A stretch of 64,000 bases of DNA from Paradesertivirga mongoliensis (GCF_024436395.1 NZ_JAFMZO010000003.1:682001-746000), one strand, 5' to 3'. Positions 1 to 9,453 are shown, numbered from the stretch's first letter. Notes: a model not told the origin generated them from the letters alone. Numbers and translations: made by a program.

Positions 1-209
1 TATCATAACATTTAACATCAACCTAAGAAGTTTTCATCTTCTACCGATCAGTGAATCAGCCCCGAAAGCCTCTTAACGAGTTTTAGAAAAGGACCTGTCC
101 TTAAAATTTTTATTGGAAAAGATTTGTGCTGTATGTATGGTTTTGCCTTGCAAAGCCTCTACTATGGAATTTTTTAATCAATAATTATATAACCCTAATT
201 CTTAACAAC

Positions 210-935
210 ATGGCAAAATCAGAAGGCGGTCACGCCAAAAATGTCGCAAATTTCGAAGACCTGCTCACCCGGGTCAGAAGCCTCGGTCCCGGCTACAGTC
301 CCAGTAAAGCCGGATTAACCCTCCCCAATCTTGAGCTTCAGCACCAGGCAGCTAATGCTGCACTTAAATCTCTTGCAGCCGAGTTGCCACTGTATCAACA
401 GGCGGTAGATGCCAAGCAGGCAGCTTTTGCACCGCTGTCGAAACTCGTTACCCGGGCGTTAAATATGTTCAGAGCCTCGGTAGATTATAAGCCCGAGGTA
501 GACAGCGCCGAAAGTCTGGTTAAAAAAATGCGCGGAGGAAATTCGGCAAGCCCTGCCTTAGCAGAAGGAGCCGAACCTGTAAGAAAGATCTCAACCTCAC
601 AGCGATCGGCCGACATGCAACTGGCCCACTTCGCATCCTTTATCGAAATTCTGTCGGCACACAGTGCATATCAGCCTGCCGAAGCCGGGCTCAGTGTTGC
701 AGGGCTGCTTGCCCTTCACAACGATCTGGCGCAGAAAGCTCAAGCCGTAACGGAGGCACAGGTAAGGGTTGAAACTGCCCGGCTCAATCGCGACAATGCA
801 CTTTACGCACCCGGCACTGGTTTAATCGACTTAGGCCTGGGAGTAAAAACATATGTAAAAGCCGCTTTTACTCCCGGCTCAACAAATTACAATCCAATTT
901 TAAGTCTGGAGTTCAGACGACCCAAGAACTTATAG
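210..935 (+). CDS. Hypothetical protein with an internal duplication
   Basis: A 241-residue protein I cannot assign to a named family. It is Ala/Leu-rich, predicted mostly helical, with no signal peptide or membrane segment, so probably cytoplasmic. The N-terminal part (about residues 14-75; 'GYSPSKAGLTLPNL') and the C-terminal part (about 137-200; 'AYQPAEAGLSVAGL') resemble each other, suggesting two copies of one helical unit joined by a low-complexity linker (about 105-125). The start at 210 is chosen because the upstream in-frame stretch is hydrophobic and AT-rich leader-like sequence, whereas 'MAKSEGG' begins normal composition. It stands alone, followed by a terminator-like hairpin and a minisatellite. 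Function unknown. Confidence 0.75.
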   Translation: MAKSEGGHAKNVANFEDLLTRVRSLGPGYSPSKAGLTLPNLELQHQAANAALKSLAAELPLYQQAVDAKQAAFAPLSKLVTRALNMFRASVDYKPEVDSAESLVKKMRGGNSASPALAEGAEPVRKISTSQRSADMQLAHFASFIEILSAHSAYQPAEAGLSVAGLLALHNDLAQKAQAVTEAQVRVETARLNRDNALYAPGTGLIDLGLGVKTYVKAAFTPGSTNYNPILSLEFRRPKNL

Positions 936-966
936 TTGAAGACAACTTAAAAAAGCTAAGACAAAA

Positions 967-995
967 CAGGGTTCCCGCTTCAGGAGCCCTGCTTT
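967..995 (+). terminator. Terminator-like hairpin after the hypothetical gene
   Basis: A 9-bp stem (967-975 with 983-991, one G.U pair, 7-nt loop) is followed by CTTTAAAG. The U-tract is weak, so efficiency is uncertain. Confidence 0.45.
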
Positions 996-1000
996 AAAGA

Positions 1001-1316
1001 GCCGCAATTCCTTCACAAAACAGCCGCAATTCCTTCACAAACAGCCGCAATTCCTCCACAAGCAGCCGCAATTCCTCCACAAGCAGCCGCAATCCCTTCA
1101 CAAGCACCCGCAATTCCTTCACAAGCATCCGCAATTCCTTCACAAGCATCCGCAATCTCTTCACAAGCATCCGCAATCTCTTCACAAGCACCCGCAATCT
1201 CTTCACAAGCATCCGCAATCTCTTCACAAGCACCCGCAATCTCTTCACAAGCAGCCGCAATTTCTTCACAAGCAGCCGCAATTTCTTCACAAGCAGCCGC
1301 AATTTCTTCACAAGTA
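1001..1316. repeat. 21-bp tandem repeat, 15 copies
   Basis: Fifteen head-to-tail copies of a unit close to GCCGCAATTCCTTCACAAGCA. The first copy is 22 bp because of one extra A; the others are exactly 21 bp. Variation is at unit position 1 (G/C/T) and positions 9-12 (TTCC, CTCT, TTTC and similar), and neighbouring copies share variants, as expected for slippage or unequal exchange. The repeat lacks stops in all three plus frames and two minus frames, so it creates ORFs that encode heptad-like repeats (for example CEEIAAA on the minus strand). These begin at TTG or GTG without convincing signals. Minus-strand differences between copies change amino acids (A/D/G, E/G), which argues against selection on a protein. 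Most of the 936-1434 gene-free gap is this repeat. Confidence 0.93.
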
Positions 1317-1434
1317 CCTGAACTTGTGGCGTGGCCTTTCAACCCAAACCCATCCTTAAATTGTCAGGCCCTCCCATCTTCTACTACATTTTCTTAGATT
1401 TGAGAAAGCTCCACAGCCTACAAAACCAATCTAA

Positions 1435-3924
1435 ATGAAATTAAATCTCTTTCTCTGCATTCTGCTTTTTGCAGCCGGTGTAAATAAATCAATTGCGAAT
1501 AACGCAGCGGCCACTACCCTATCAAACTCTAAACCCATCACCGAAATAAAATTCAGGGGAAAAACCATTAAGCTCTCCGAAAAAGCCATTTATATCAATG
1601 CGAAACTCCATCAGCAAAACATGGGGAAGTACTCCTTCAAAACCTTACAAGACGCGGTTAAATTTGCCAAAAGCGGCACCGAACTCCATCCAACAGTTCT
1701 GTATTTAGAACCTGATGTATACTGGACCGACGATCCAAAGGCCGAAAACAAAGAGAATAAGTTAATCGGCCTCGCCATTCCGCAGGCAAACATCACCATG
1801 ATCGGCTTATCCGAGAACGCCGAGCATACCATCATTGCCGGCAATCGCGGACAAATGGCCGGAGCCATTGGCAACTGGAATACCCTGGGCGTAGGCGACG
1901 GGTTTAAAGCCTATAACATCACGTTCGGCAATTACTGCAACGTCGACCTCGTTTACCCCTTAGACCCCTCAAAGAATCATCCTAAACGTCAAAAAACCAT
2001 TACCCAGGCTCAGGTGCTCACCACAGCCTATCGTGGCGACATGGACAAATGGATTTTTGACAATTGCCGCTTCATTAGCTTTCTCAACACCTTTGCAGCA
2101 GGCCGTGAACCTCACCGGGCTTATTATACCAAATGCTTTTTTCAATGTACAGACGATGCCATCGGCTCCGGCGATATCAGCGTCTTCGACCGGGTAAACT
2201 TTAAATTCTATTCTAACCATCCTTCATGGGGTGGCTCAAGTATTCTGCAGGCATATTTGGGTTGCAATTTTGAAACCGTGTTGCGTGATCCCGGTGCCAA
2301 CTCAACACTCTTTTTTGCGAAAAACAACAACATCTTCGCGGTGATCGACTGTCAGTTTAACGGTAATGCAACAAAGCTCGAATGGACTGACCATCCTTCT
2401 GACAATGCCCGCCACGTTGTACACAACAACACCTTAAACAAACAAAACACCACCATCAGCACGGGCAAACCAGAACTATCGGTGAAACTCAACAGCAAAT
2501 CTCTTCAGGCGTTTAAAGTGGCTAATGAATATAATGTGTATAATCTGCTGCGCGGAGATGACGATTGGGATCCTGCCAAACAGAAAACAAGGCTTGCTGC
2601 CTACAGCGATTTACCATATCGTTTACAGCTTAAAGCTGATAAAATAAAGCTGAACCCCGAAGAGAAGGCTTCCGTTTCTTACCTTATATATCCCGAAAGA
2701 GTCAGACACAACACTCCGGTAACCTGGTCGGTAAGCAACCCGAAGGTTTTATCGCTCGAAAAGACGGAAGATGGCAGTATCCGGATTACCGGACATAATA
2801 ATACCGATCAAACCCTAAAAGCATCCCTTAAAGCCGAAACAAGCTCGGGCATCGAAGCTCTCATCCATTTTGAAATAGCCGGAACCCCTTTGCCGCCACC
2901 AGCGTTTTCTCAACCGCCCATGCTGGGTCAACCTAAGCAGGGAAGTATAACTCTGGTGTATTCACTTGATCTTAAAGCTAAAGTCGACGACTCACAGATC
3001 GACTGGTACCGGGCATACCTGGCCAACGGCAGCGATTCTGTTAAAGTAGGAATTTCACGCCCGGGTAGCCCCTTAAAAACCTTCAACCTTAGCAGCGGAG
3101 ATATCGGTTACTATGTATTAGCCCGAATAAAGCCTAAACATACAACCAGCCTGGCCGGGCAGCCGGTTTGGCTCAGCAGCCGCAAGATTAAATCGAGCGA
3201 TGTCTCCACACATAACATCCACACCAATTTCAAAAGTCTGCCTACCCGGCGAAACTCCGTAATAAAAGATGGCTTCTGGACGCTCGACACCCATCGCCCG
3301 GCAGATCTGAGTGCAGAATTTGAATGGGAGCCCGGCCAGGGCGATGCCTGGACCTATGGCACCGGCACAGCAGGCGCCACCGGCCGCTATGGAATCTTGA
3401 CAGTGCAGCGCGGAGCACGGTTGTTATATGCCCAACAAGCGAGGTATGGAGATATGTCGATAACCGTCGAATTAAGTCCGCAGAAAGCTGCCGGACAAGG
3501 TTTTGGAAGTGCAACCGGACAATACCTGGATATTTACACCAAATTTGATCCACACACCCTTACGGGATATGGTTTGAGAATAGAACGCACACCCCTTCAT
3601 GGTGAAGGCGTTCAGTTCACACTCTATAAATTCATTAATGGTGCCGGAACCCCGATCACCAAATCCGAACAGTCATCAGCCTTCCTGCCCGGATGTAAAG
3701 TGGTGTTAAACCTGAACGGAAAGGTTCTCAGCGCAAAAGTATCCACCACCAGCCCGCAACAGCAAAGCCAAAAAGATGCTGGCCTGAAACATGAAGTTAA
3801 CCTGTCGGCAACTATTAGCGAGAATTCCTTTGGTGGCTTCGGCATCCAAACAACCGGTAGCACTTCAGAAGGAAACAAGATCATGCTCGAGCGTATCTCA
3901 ATTGTTTATCCGGGATATGACTGA
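1435..3924 (+). CDS. Secreted pectinesterase-like right-handed beta-helix protein
   Basis: 829 residues. Residues 1-21 form a Sec signal peptide. About 55-350 resemble the pectin methylesterase/pectate-lyase beta-helix seen in Bacteroidota polysaccharide-degrading proteins: repeated short strands, an 'FKTLQDAVKFA' opening and a 'QCTDDAIGSGD' segment. About 395-480 look like a bacterial Ig-like domain ('VTWSVSNPKVLSL'). About 600-829 look like a LamG/concanavalin-type jelly roll ending 'MLERISIVYPG'. Likely role is de-esterification or binding of a plant or algal polysaccharide in the periplasm or at the surface. It is not inside a recognisable polysaccharide utilisation locus (no SusC/SusD nearby). 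Exact substrate and catalytic Asp residues cannot be settled by eye; a non-catalytic beta-helix protein is possible. Confidence 0.62.
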   Translation: MKLNLFLCILLFAAGVNKSIANNAAATTLSNSKPITEIKFRGKTIKLSEKAIYINAKLHQQNMGKYSFKTLQDAVKFAKSGTELHPTVLYLEPDVYWTDDPKAENKENKLIGLAIPQANITMIGLSENAEHTIIAGNRGQMAGAIGNWNTLGVGDGFKAYNITFGNYCNVDLVYPLDPSKNHPKRQKTITQAQVLTTAYRGDMDKWIFDNCRFISFLNTFAAGREPHRAYYTKCFFQCTDDAIGSGDISVFDRVNFKFYSNHPSWGGSSILQAYLGCNFETVLRDPGANSTLFFAKNNNIFAVIDCQFNGNATKLEWTDHPSDNARHVVHNNTLNKQNTTISTGKPELSVKLNSKSLQAFKVANEYNVYNLLRGDDDWDPAKQKTRLAAYSDLPYRLQLKADKIKLNPEEKASVSYLIYPERVRHNTPVTWSVSNPKVLSLEKTEDGSIRITGHNNTDQTLKASLKAETSSGIEALIHFEIAGTPLPPPAFSQPPMLGQPKQGSITLVYSLDLKAKVDDSQIDWYRAYLANGSDSVKVGISRPGSPLKTFNLSSGDIGYYVLARIKPKHTTSLAGQPVWLSSRKIKSSDVSTHNIHTNFKSLPTRRNSVIKDGFWTLDTHRPADLSAEFEWEPGQGDAWTYGTGTAGATGRYGILTVQRGARLLYAQQARYGDMSITVELSPQKAAGQGFGSATGQYLDIYTKFDPHTLTGYGLRIERTPLHGEGVQFTLYKFINGAGTPITKSEQSSAFLPGCKVVLNLNGKVLSAKVSTTSPQQQSQKDAGLKHEVNLSATISENSFGGFGIQTTGSTSEGNKIMLERISIVYPGYD

Positions 3925-3943
3925 TGGTGTTTAAGCTTTAATT

Positions 3944-3979
3944 TAACGCAGACAGCGTTCAGAAACGCTGTCTGCGTTA
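3944..3979. terminator. Perfect 16-bp stem-loop between the pectinesterase-like gene and recQ
   Basis: TAACGCAGACAGCGTT (3944-3959), a 4-nt CAGA loop, then the exact reverse complement (3964-3979). It sits 20 bp after the stop of the upstream gene and could terminate transcription, but no T-run follows. The right arm's CTGTCTGCGTTA recurs directly after recQ at 6192-6203. Confidence 0.6.
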
Positions 3980-4052
3980 GTTGCAGGTTTGATTAACATT
4001 GAAAGAATATAGCCACTCAATATTTTAGTATTTTTGAGCAAACCTTACTACA

Positions 4053-6182
4053 ATGCCATCATCTGCCAGCCAAATTTTAAAAAAATACTTTGGGTACGAT
4101 TCCTTTCGGGATAAACAGGAGGAAATCATCCGGCAGGTAGTATCTGGCCGGGATGTATTGGTGTTGATGCCTACCGGCGGAGGAAAGTCTGTATGCTACC
4201 AGATTCCCGCTCTGATGCTGGATGGTGTTTGTATCGTAATTTCTCCGCTGATATCTTTAATGAAAGACCAGGTGGATGCCTTAAAAGCAAACGGCATAGC
4301 AGCGGCGTTTTTAAATAGCTCGCAATCACCGGAAGAACAGCAGGCGATTTTGGAGGCCTGCTATAAGAATGAGATAGGCCTTCTGTACGTGTCGCCGGAA
4401 AAGCTGGTTTCAGACCTGCAGATGATTACTCAAATGGCGCGGCCTTCGATGTTTGCCATCGACGAAGCCCACTGTATTTCTTCCTGGGGTCATGATTTCC
4501 GGCCAGAATACACCCAGTTAGGCATGCTCAGAAAGAAATTCAGCCATGTACCTTTCATTGCATTAACTGCTACGGCAGATAAAGTAACCCGCAAAGACAT
4601 ACTTAAACAGCTCAAATTAAACTCCCCGGGTGTATTCATCTCTTCGTTCGACAGAAAGAATTTAAGTCTTGATGTACGTACGGGGGTAAAAACGAAAGAA
4701 AAACTTCAGGAAATAGCCGCTTTCATTGATAAACGCGAAGACCAAAGCGGTATCATATATTGCCTGAGCCGTAACAACTGCCAGGATGTAGCCGAAGCCT
4801 TAAAAAACTATGGCATCAATGCAGGTTATTATCACGCCGGAATGAATGGCGATGCCAGGGCAAAAGTTCAGGAAGACTTCATAAATGATAAACTTCAGGT
4901 GGTTTGCGCAACTATTGCATTCGGGATGGGAATCGACAAGTCGAACGTCAGATGGGTGATTCACTATAATCTTCCCAAAAACATGGAGGGATACTATCAG
5001 GAAATCGGGCGGGCCGGTCGCGACGGACTTCCCTCCGAAACTATTCTGTATTATAACTACGCCGACCTCACCATGCTGAATAAGTTTGCTGCTCAAAGCG
5101 CCCAGTCGGAAATTAACTTAGAAAAGCTAAAACGCATTCAGCACTATGCCGAGGCTGATTTTTGTCGCCGTAAAATTCTGCTAAACTACTTTTCCGAAAG
5201 TCTGGATGATAACTGCGGTAATTGTGATGTGTGTAAAAATCCGCGTAAGCATTTTGACGGAACGGTTCTGGTGCAAAAAGCATTGTCGGCTATTTATCGG
5301 ATGGGTGAAAAAGAGGGAGCAAACATGGTTATTGATGTGCTACGAGGATCGCGTAAAGCGGAAATACTGCAAGCCGGTTACGACACTTTAAAAACCCATG
5401 GAGCCGGTGCAGAAATTGGAGCAATCGACTGGCAGCGGTACCTGATGCAAATGCTGAATCTGGGAATTATTGAAATGGCATACGATGAAGGTTTTGCTTT
5501 GAAGATTACCCCATCTGGCCAGGACGTTCTTTTCGGCAGAAAAACCGTGGAGCTAACAGTGCTTCAACCTTTGGTGAAAGTTGAGAAGCAAATACCGCAA
5601 AAACGAACAGCGCGTTCGGTTAAACCCGACGAAGAGCTATTTAGTCGCTTAAAGCAGATTCGCCTGCGTTTTGCAGCACAGGAAGACGTACCGGCCTATA
5701 TCATTTTTAGTGATGCGGTGTTGCAGGAAATGGTAAAGGAAAAGCCCTTGACACAGGAAGAGATGCTCCTTATCTCGGGAGTGGGCGAACATAAGATGTA
5801 TAAATATGGTCAGGCCTTTCTGGATACCATTAGCAGTTTCCTGGACGGAAGCAATTCCAAAAAACCCAAGGCCGATACCTATCAGGATACTCTTGAACTA
5901 TTGAAAGCGGGGATGAGTCCGGCACAGGTGTCAGAAAAAAGGGGCCTTCATGAAACCACTATTTATTCGCATATCGCTCACCTGTACATCAATAAAAAAA
6001 TAGGTAGTATCACATCCTTAGTCTCCGACGATGAGGTAAGAATTGTACAGCGGGCTATTGAAGTTATTGGAGAAACAAAAGCTTTAAAACCTGTATTTGA
6101 TCATTTGCAGGAACAAGTACCGTATCATAAAATCCGTTTGGCAATGGCGGTACTGGAGCGAAGAAAGATGGTGGTGGATTGA
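4053..6182 (+). CDS. recQ: ATP-dependent DNA helicase RecQ
   Basis: 709 residues. A 3'-5' superfamily 2 DNA helicase that unwinds recombination and replication intermediates. Visible in order: Q/motif 0 'FGYDSFRDKQEEII' (about 13-26), Walker A 'TGGGKSVCYQ' (about 40-50), DEAH box (about 137), 'ALTATAD' motif III, motif VI 'QEIGRAGRDG', and a zinc-binding cysteine cluster 'FCRR...NCGNCDVC' (about 370-392). Then come a winged-helix RQC region, an HRDC domain (about 530-595, 'LLISGVGEHKMYKYG') and a C-terminal HTH_40-type helix-turn-helix ('MSPAQVSEKRGLHETTIYSH'). A -7-like TATTTTTG lies at 4029-4036 without a well-spaced -33 partner. It is the long Bacteroidota RecQ form, monocistronic here. 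Confidence 0.96.
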   Translation: MPSSASQILKKYFGYDSFRDKQEEIIRQVVSGRDVLVLMPTGGGKSVCYQIPALMLDGVCIVISPLISLMKDQVDALKANGIAAAFLNSSQSPEEQQAILEACYKNEIGLLYVSPEKLVSDLQMITQMARPSMFAIDEAHCISSWGHDFRPEYTQLGMLRKKFSHVPFIALTATADKVTRKDILKQLKLNSPGVFISSFDRKNLSLDVRTGVKTKEKLQEIAAFIDKREDQSGIIYCLSRNNCQDVAEALKNYGINAGYYHAGMNGDARAKVQEDFINDKLQVVCATIAFGMGIDKSNVRWVIHYNLPKNMEGYYQEIGRAGRDGLPSETILYYNYADLTMLNKFAAQSAQSEINLEKLKRIQHYAEADFCRRKILLNYFSESLDDNCGNCDVCKNPRKHFDGTVLVQKALSAIYRMGEKEGANMVIDVLRGSRKAEILQAGYDTLKTHGAGAEIGAIDWQRYLMQMLNLGIIEMAYDEGFALKITPSGQDVLFGRKTVELTVLQPLVKVEKQIPQKRTARSVKPDEELFSRLKQIRLRFAAQEDVPAYIIFSDAVLQEMVKEKPLTQEEMLLISGVGEHKMYKYGQAFLDTISSFLDGSNSKKPKADTYQDTLELLKAGMSPAQVSEKRGLHETTIYSHIAHLYINKKIGSITSLVSDDEVRIVQRAIEVIGETKALKPVFDHLQEQVPYHKIRLAMAVLERRKMVVD

Positions 6183-6191
6183 TGTTGAATA

Positions 6192-6203
6192 CTGTCTGCG
6201 TTA
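6192..6203 (+). repeat. 12-bp direct repeat of the 3968-3979 arm, after recQ
   Basis: CTGTCTGCGTTA is identical to the right arm of the hairpin upstream of recQ, so recQ is bracketed by the same 12-mer in direct orientation, 9 bp after its stop codon. Confidence 0.7.
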
Positions 6204-6235
6204 TGCTAAACCAATTCTGCTATAAACACTCCTAC

Positions 6236-6574
6236 TTACTCCCCTAACATTTTCTCCACTTCTTCTTGTAATAATGGTAAATGTCGGATGACAATTCCCC
6301 AAATAATTTCATCAGAAACAGAGTCATACCCATGGATAATTCTATTTCTCACATCTACCAGTTTTCGGGAATTGGAAATTGTGAAAGAATTATCTTTTTT
6401 TAAGATGCGGTTCATTGCTTCACCGATGATTTCAATATTTCTCTCCACAGCTCGCTTAGTCCGCAAGTCGCTTTTGTAATGATTAAAATCTTTTGGAATA
6501 TCAATAAAGAAACTTTCTATTTCACTTATTGCATTTAGCATGTCGTAAAGCCAGGCTTTAACATCAACGTCCAT
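6236..6574 (-). CDS. hepT: HepT-like HEPN ribonuclease toxin
   Basis: 112 residues, all-helical DUF86/HEPN fold. The catalytic RX4HXY motif is visible as 'RNRIIHGY' near residue 75-83. In characterised HEPN/MNT systems this is an RNA-cleaving toxin neutralised when its partner nucleotidyltransferase adds AMP to the tyrosine of that motif. It overlaps the upstream antitoxin gene by 11 bp, the usual cotranscribed arrangement. Length matches the family. Which member is the toxin is known from studied homologues, not shown here. Confidence 0.88.
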   Translation of the reverse strand: MDVDVKAWLYDMLNAISEIESFFIDIPKDFNHYKSDLRTKRAVERNIEIIGEAMNRILKKDNSFTISNSRKLVDVRNRIIHGYDSVSDEIIWGIVIRHLPLLQEEVEKMLGE

Positions 6575-6866
6575 AAATCAATTGTCTTTGCTGATTCACA
6601 GTATTTCTAAAATATGGATTTTTTATTGCTTTGTCTTCTAACAGGTCAATGGGTCGCTTTAACATATCTTCCAACGCAAATTTCAGATCAAAATAATTGT
6701 CGGCATAATCGAGTACATCAAGCGGTTCAAAATCGACAATTAAGTCGATATCACTCTCGGCATTGAATCTATCTGTTAGAACTGATCCAAAGACGTACAG
6801 GCTCTTAACCTTGTGAGTTTCACACAACTCGGATATATGGGAAGTATGTCGTTCAATTGGATTCAT
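6564..6866 (-). CDS. mntA: MntA-like nucleotidyltransferase antitoxin
   Basis: 100 residues. Minimal nucleotidyltransferase with the signature GSX10DXD ('FGSVLTDRFNAESDIDL', about residues 26-42), the metal- and nucleotide-binding motif that AMPylates the HepT partner. I place the start at 6866 ('MNPIERHTSH'), because the 14 upstream in-frame residues are hydrophobic and unlike the family, and the ORF then has the usual ~100-residue length. An inverted repeat GTTAC-N5-GTAAC sits 8-22 bp upstream and may be the autoregulatory operator. Confidence 0.88.
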   Translation of the reverse strand: MNPIERHTSHISELCETHKVKSLYVFGSVLTDRFNAESDIDLIVDFEPLDVLDYADNYFDLKFALEDMLKRPIDLLEDKAIKNPYFRNTVNQQRQLIYGR

Positions 6867-6873
6867 GATGCAA

Positions 6874-6888
6874 GTTACAAAAAGTAAC
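6874..6888. promoter_or_regulatory. Candidate operator of the mntA-hepT operon
   Basis: Inverted repeat GTTAC AAAAA GTAAC placed 8 bp before the chosen mntA start. Toxin-antitoxin operons commonly autorepress through such palindromes; the 5-bp arms are short, so this is tentative. Confidence 0.35.
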
Positions 6889-6928
6889 ATTGACACGGCG
6901 GTTCTCAAGTCTTTTTTAAGCTCCTAAC

Positions 6929-6962
6929 AAAACAAAACCCCAACCATTACTGATTGAGGTTT
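6929..6962 (-). terminator. Rho-independent terminator of the aconitase gene
   Basis: Reading on the minus strand, a 9-bp stem (6962-6954 with 6943-6935, one G.U) is followed by TGTTTTG, 20 bp after the aconitase stop. Confidence 0.6.
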
Positions 6963-6982
6963 GATATTCGTAAACAGCCAAC

Positions 6983-9250
6983 TTAAGCCTGCTGCTTCAA
7001 TCTGATAATGTTCAACGCGGCACCAGCCTTAAACCATTCGATCTGCTGCTCATTATAAGTATGATTAACATGGAAAGAATCTTTGCCGCCATCGGCGTGA
7101 TGTAACACTACTTTGAGCTGCTTACCCGGAGCGAAGCTCGTTAATCCTTCTACATCAATCACATCATCTTCCAGAATCTTGTCATAATCTGCAGGGTTCG
7201 CAAAGGTGATCCCCAGCATACCTTGTTTTTTTAGATTCGTTTCGTGGATACGGGCAAATGATTTTACCAGGATCACTCTCACGCCTAAATGACGGGGCTC
7301 CATTGCCGCATGCTCGCGTGACGAACCTTCACCGTAGTTCTCGTCGCCGACAACCACCGTTCCAATTCCGGCAGCTTTGTAAGCTCGCTGCGTTGCCGGC
7401 ACCGGTCCGTATACACCTGTTAACTGGTTCTTAACTAAATCCGTTTTGTCGTTAAAGTAGTTAACAGCGCCAATCAGCATGTTATTCGAAATATTATCCA
7501 GGTGGCCACGAAACTTTAACCACGGACCAGCCATAGAAATATGGTCGGTTGTACATTTACCTCTTGCTTTGATCAACAAACGCAATCCATGAAGGTCTGT
7601 TCCTTCCCAGACCGGGAATGGTTCTAATAATTGCAGACGGCTTGATTGAGGATTCACAATTACACTAACATTACTTCCATCCTCAGCCGGAGCCTGGTAA
7701 CCTGCATCTTCAACGGCATAACCTTTAATCGGCATTTCTAATCCCTGAGGTTCGTCTAATCTCACCTGTTCGCCGTTCTCATTGGTAAGAGTATCGGTTA
7801 GCGGGTTGAAAGTGAGATCACCTGCAATAGCCATGGCCGTTACAATTTCTGGAGATGCTACGAATGAATGGGTATTGGGATTACCATCATTACGTTTCGC
7901 GAAATTCCTGTTAAAGGACGTGATGATCGAGTTTTTACGGGTAGGATCATCTGTATGGCGAGCCCATTGCCCGATACACGGACCGCAAGCGTTAGCCAAT
8001 ACTACACCCCCAATTTTTTCAAACGTATCTAAATACCCGTCGCGTTCAACAGTGTAACGAACTAGCTCAGAACCCGGAGTTACGGTGTATTCTGATTTCG
8101 TTTTTAAATTTTTATCTACTGCCTGTTGTGCAAGAGAAGCTGCACGGGTAATATCTTCGTAAGATGAGTTAGTACATGAACCGATTAATCCTACTTCTAA
8201 CTTAGCCGGCCAGTCGTGAGACCTAACCGCCTCTGCAAATTTAGATATCGGCCATGCCAGATCTGGCGTAAACGGACCGTTAATATGTGGTTCAAGCTCC
8301 GATAAATTAATTTCAATCACCTGATCAAAATACTGCTCAGGATTAGCGTAAACCTCGTCATCACCGGTTAAATATTGTTTTACCTGGTTTGCAAGATCAG
8401 CGATATCGCCTCTTTCAGTACCTCTTAAATATACTTCAGCTTTTTCATCGTATCCGAAGATAGAGGTAGTGGCGCCAATCTCTGCACCCATGTTACAGAT
8501 GGTAGCTTTACCCGTCGCAGAAAGCGAACGGGCGCCTTCCCCGAAGTATTCAACAATTGCACCGGTACCACCTTTTACGGTAAGAATACCGGCCACTTTA
8601 AGAATGATATCTTTTGCGGCCGTCCAGCCTGACAATCTACCCGTTAATTTAACGCCGATTAACTTAGGAAATTTAAGCTCCCAGGCAAAGCCAGCCATCA
8701 CATCGCAGGCATCGGCACCACCAACACCAATGGCGATCATACCCAACCCACCCGCGTTCGGTGTGTGAGAGTCGGTACCAATCATCATCCCGCCAGGGAA
8801 TGCATAGTTTTCTAATACCACCTGGTGAATGATACCTGCACCAGGTTTCCAGAAACCAATACCATATTTATTAGATACCGATGCAAGGAAGTCGTATACC
8901 TCTTTATTGGTATCATTAGCGATCTGTAAATCTTCAGTAGCGCCAACTTTAGCCTGAATCAGGTGATCGCAATGCACCGTCGAAGGAACCGCCACTTGCG
9001 GCCGGCCGGCCTGCATAAACTGCAATAATGCCATTTGCGCAGTTGCGTCCTGCATCGCCACCCGATCGGGAGCAAAATCAACGTAGGAAGCACCTCTCTG
9101 ATACGCTTGTGTAGCATTTCCTTCCCAAAGGTGAGAATAAAGGATCTTTTCAGTTAAAGTAAGTGGTTTACCTACTGCTTTTTTAGCTGCCTCTACTCTA
9201 TCGCCGAAACGAGAATAAACAGCTTTAATCATTTCCAAATCAAAAGCCAT
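6983..9250 (-). CDS. Aconitate hydratase, mitochondrial type
   Basis: 755 residues. Interconverts citrate and isocitrate through cis-aconitate in the TCA cycle using a [4Fe-4S] cluster. The length and '[17 protein letters not shown]' N-terminus are typical of the mitochondrial-like aconitase clade rather than the ~890-residue AcnA/IRP clade. Cluster ligands are visible: Cys in '[10 protein letters not shown]' (about residue 355) and the CxxC pair in '[11 protein letters not shown]' (about 420). The substrate-binding '[10 protein letters not shown]' is in the C-terminal swivel domain (about 640). It follows acnB on the same strand, but a strong terminator at 9376-9405 lies between them, suggesting separate transcription. 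Confidence 0.95.
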   Translation of the reverse strand: MAFDLEMIKAVYSRFGDRVEAAKKAVGKPLTLTEKILYSHLWEGNATQAYQRGASYVDFAPDRVAMQDATAQMALLQFMQAGRPQVAVPSTVHCDHLIQAKVGATEDLQIANDTNKEVYDFLASVSNKYGIGFWKPGAGIIHQVVLENYAFPGGMMIGTDSHTPNAGGLGMIAIGVGGADACDVMAGFAWELKFPKLIGVKLTGRLSGWTAAKDIILKVAGILTVKGGTGAIVEYFGEGARSLSATGKATICNMGAEIGATTSIFGYDEKAEVYLRGTERGDIADLANQVKQYLTGDDEVYANPEQYFDQVIEINLSELEPHINGPFTPDLAWPISKFAEAVRSHDWPAKLEVGLIGSCTNSSYEDITRAASLAQQAVDKNLKTKSEYTVTPGSELVRYTVERDGYLDTFEKIGGVVLANACGPCIGQWARHTDDPTRKNSIITSFNRNFAKRNDGNPNTHSFVASPEIVTAMAIAGDLTFNPLTDTLTNENGEQVRLDEPQGLEMPIKGYAVEDAGYQAPAEDGSNVSVIVNPQSSRLQLLEPFPVWEGTDLHGLRLLIKARGKCTTDHISMAGPWLKFRGHLDNISNNMLIGAVNYFNDKTDLVKNQLTGVYGPVPATQRAYKAAGIGTVVVGDENYGEGSSREHAAMEPRHLGVRVILVKSFARIHETNLKKQGMLGITFANPADYDKILEDDVIDVEGLTSFAPGKQLKVVLHHADGGKDSFHVNHTYNEQQIEWFKAGAALNIIRLKQQA

Positions 9251-9292
9251 AATCTTTGAATATAAATTAAACTAACAGTTGAACATACTAAA

Positions 9293-9327
9293 AAGTTGCA
9301 AGTAGAAAATAGAAACAGTTAAAAAAA
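9293..9327. repeat. Degenerate heptamer array upstream of the aconitase gene
   Basis: Consecutive 7-mers AAGTTGC, AAGTAGA, AAATAGA, AACAGTT, AAAAAAA in strict register between acnB and the aconitase gene. One of several such arrays in this window (see findings). Confidence 0.5.
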
Positions 9328-9375
9328 TGACATTATTACGCAATAACTAAAGAGGTGGGACGGGGTATCTAGCAA

Positions 9376-9405
9376 AAAGCCATCCTGCAAAAACAGGATG
9401 GCTTT
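9376..9405 (-). terminator. Rho-independent terminator of acnB
   Basis: Perfect 12-bp stem AAAGCCATCCTG/CAGGATGGCTTT with a 6-nt loop. On the minus strand the arm ends in TTTTT, about 50 bp after the acnB stop. Confidence 0.85.
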
Positions 9406-9453
9406 CAAATCTCTAGAGACGATCATTCAGTGTCTCGGCCGAAACAACTGAAA

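Noticed and set aside
1001..1316. CRISPR array
   Set aside because: Repeats are contiguous 21-mers with no unique spacers and no cas genes nearby.
994..1342. Two minus-strand coding regions with heptad repeats (CEEIAAA and KKLRLLV)
   Set aside because: Both are consequences of the 21-bp tandem repeat, start at TTG or GTG without clear signals, and differences between copies change amino acids rather than being silent.
4002..4036. Full promoter for recQ
   Set aside because: A -7-like TATTTTTG is present, but the nearest TTG is 27 bp away, outside the 17-23 bp range, so I did not list it as a promoter.
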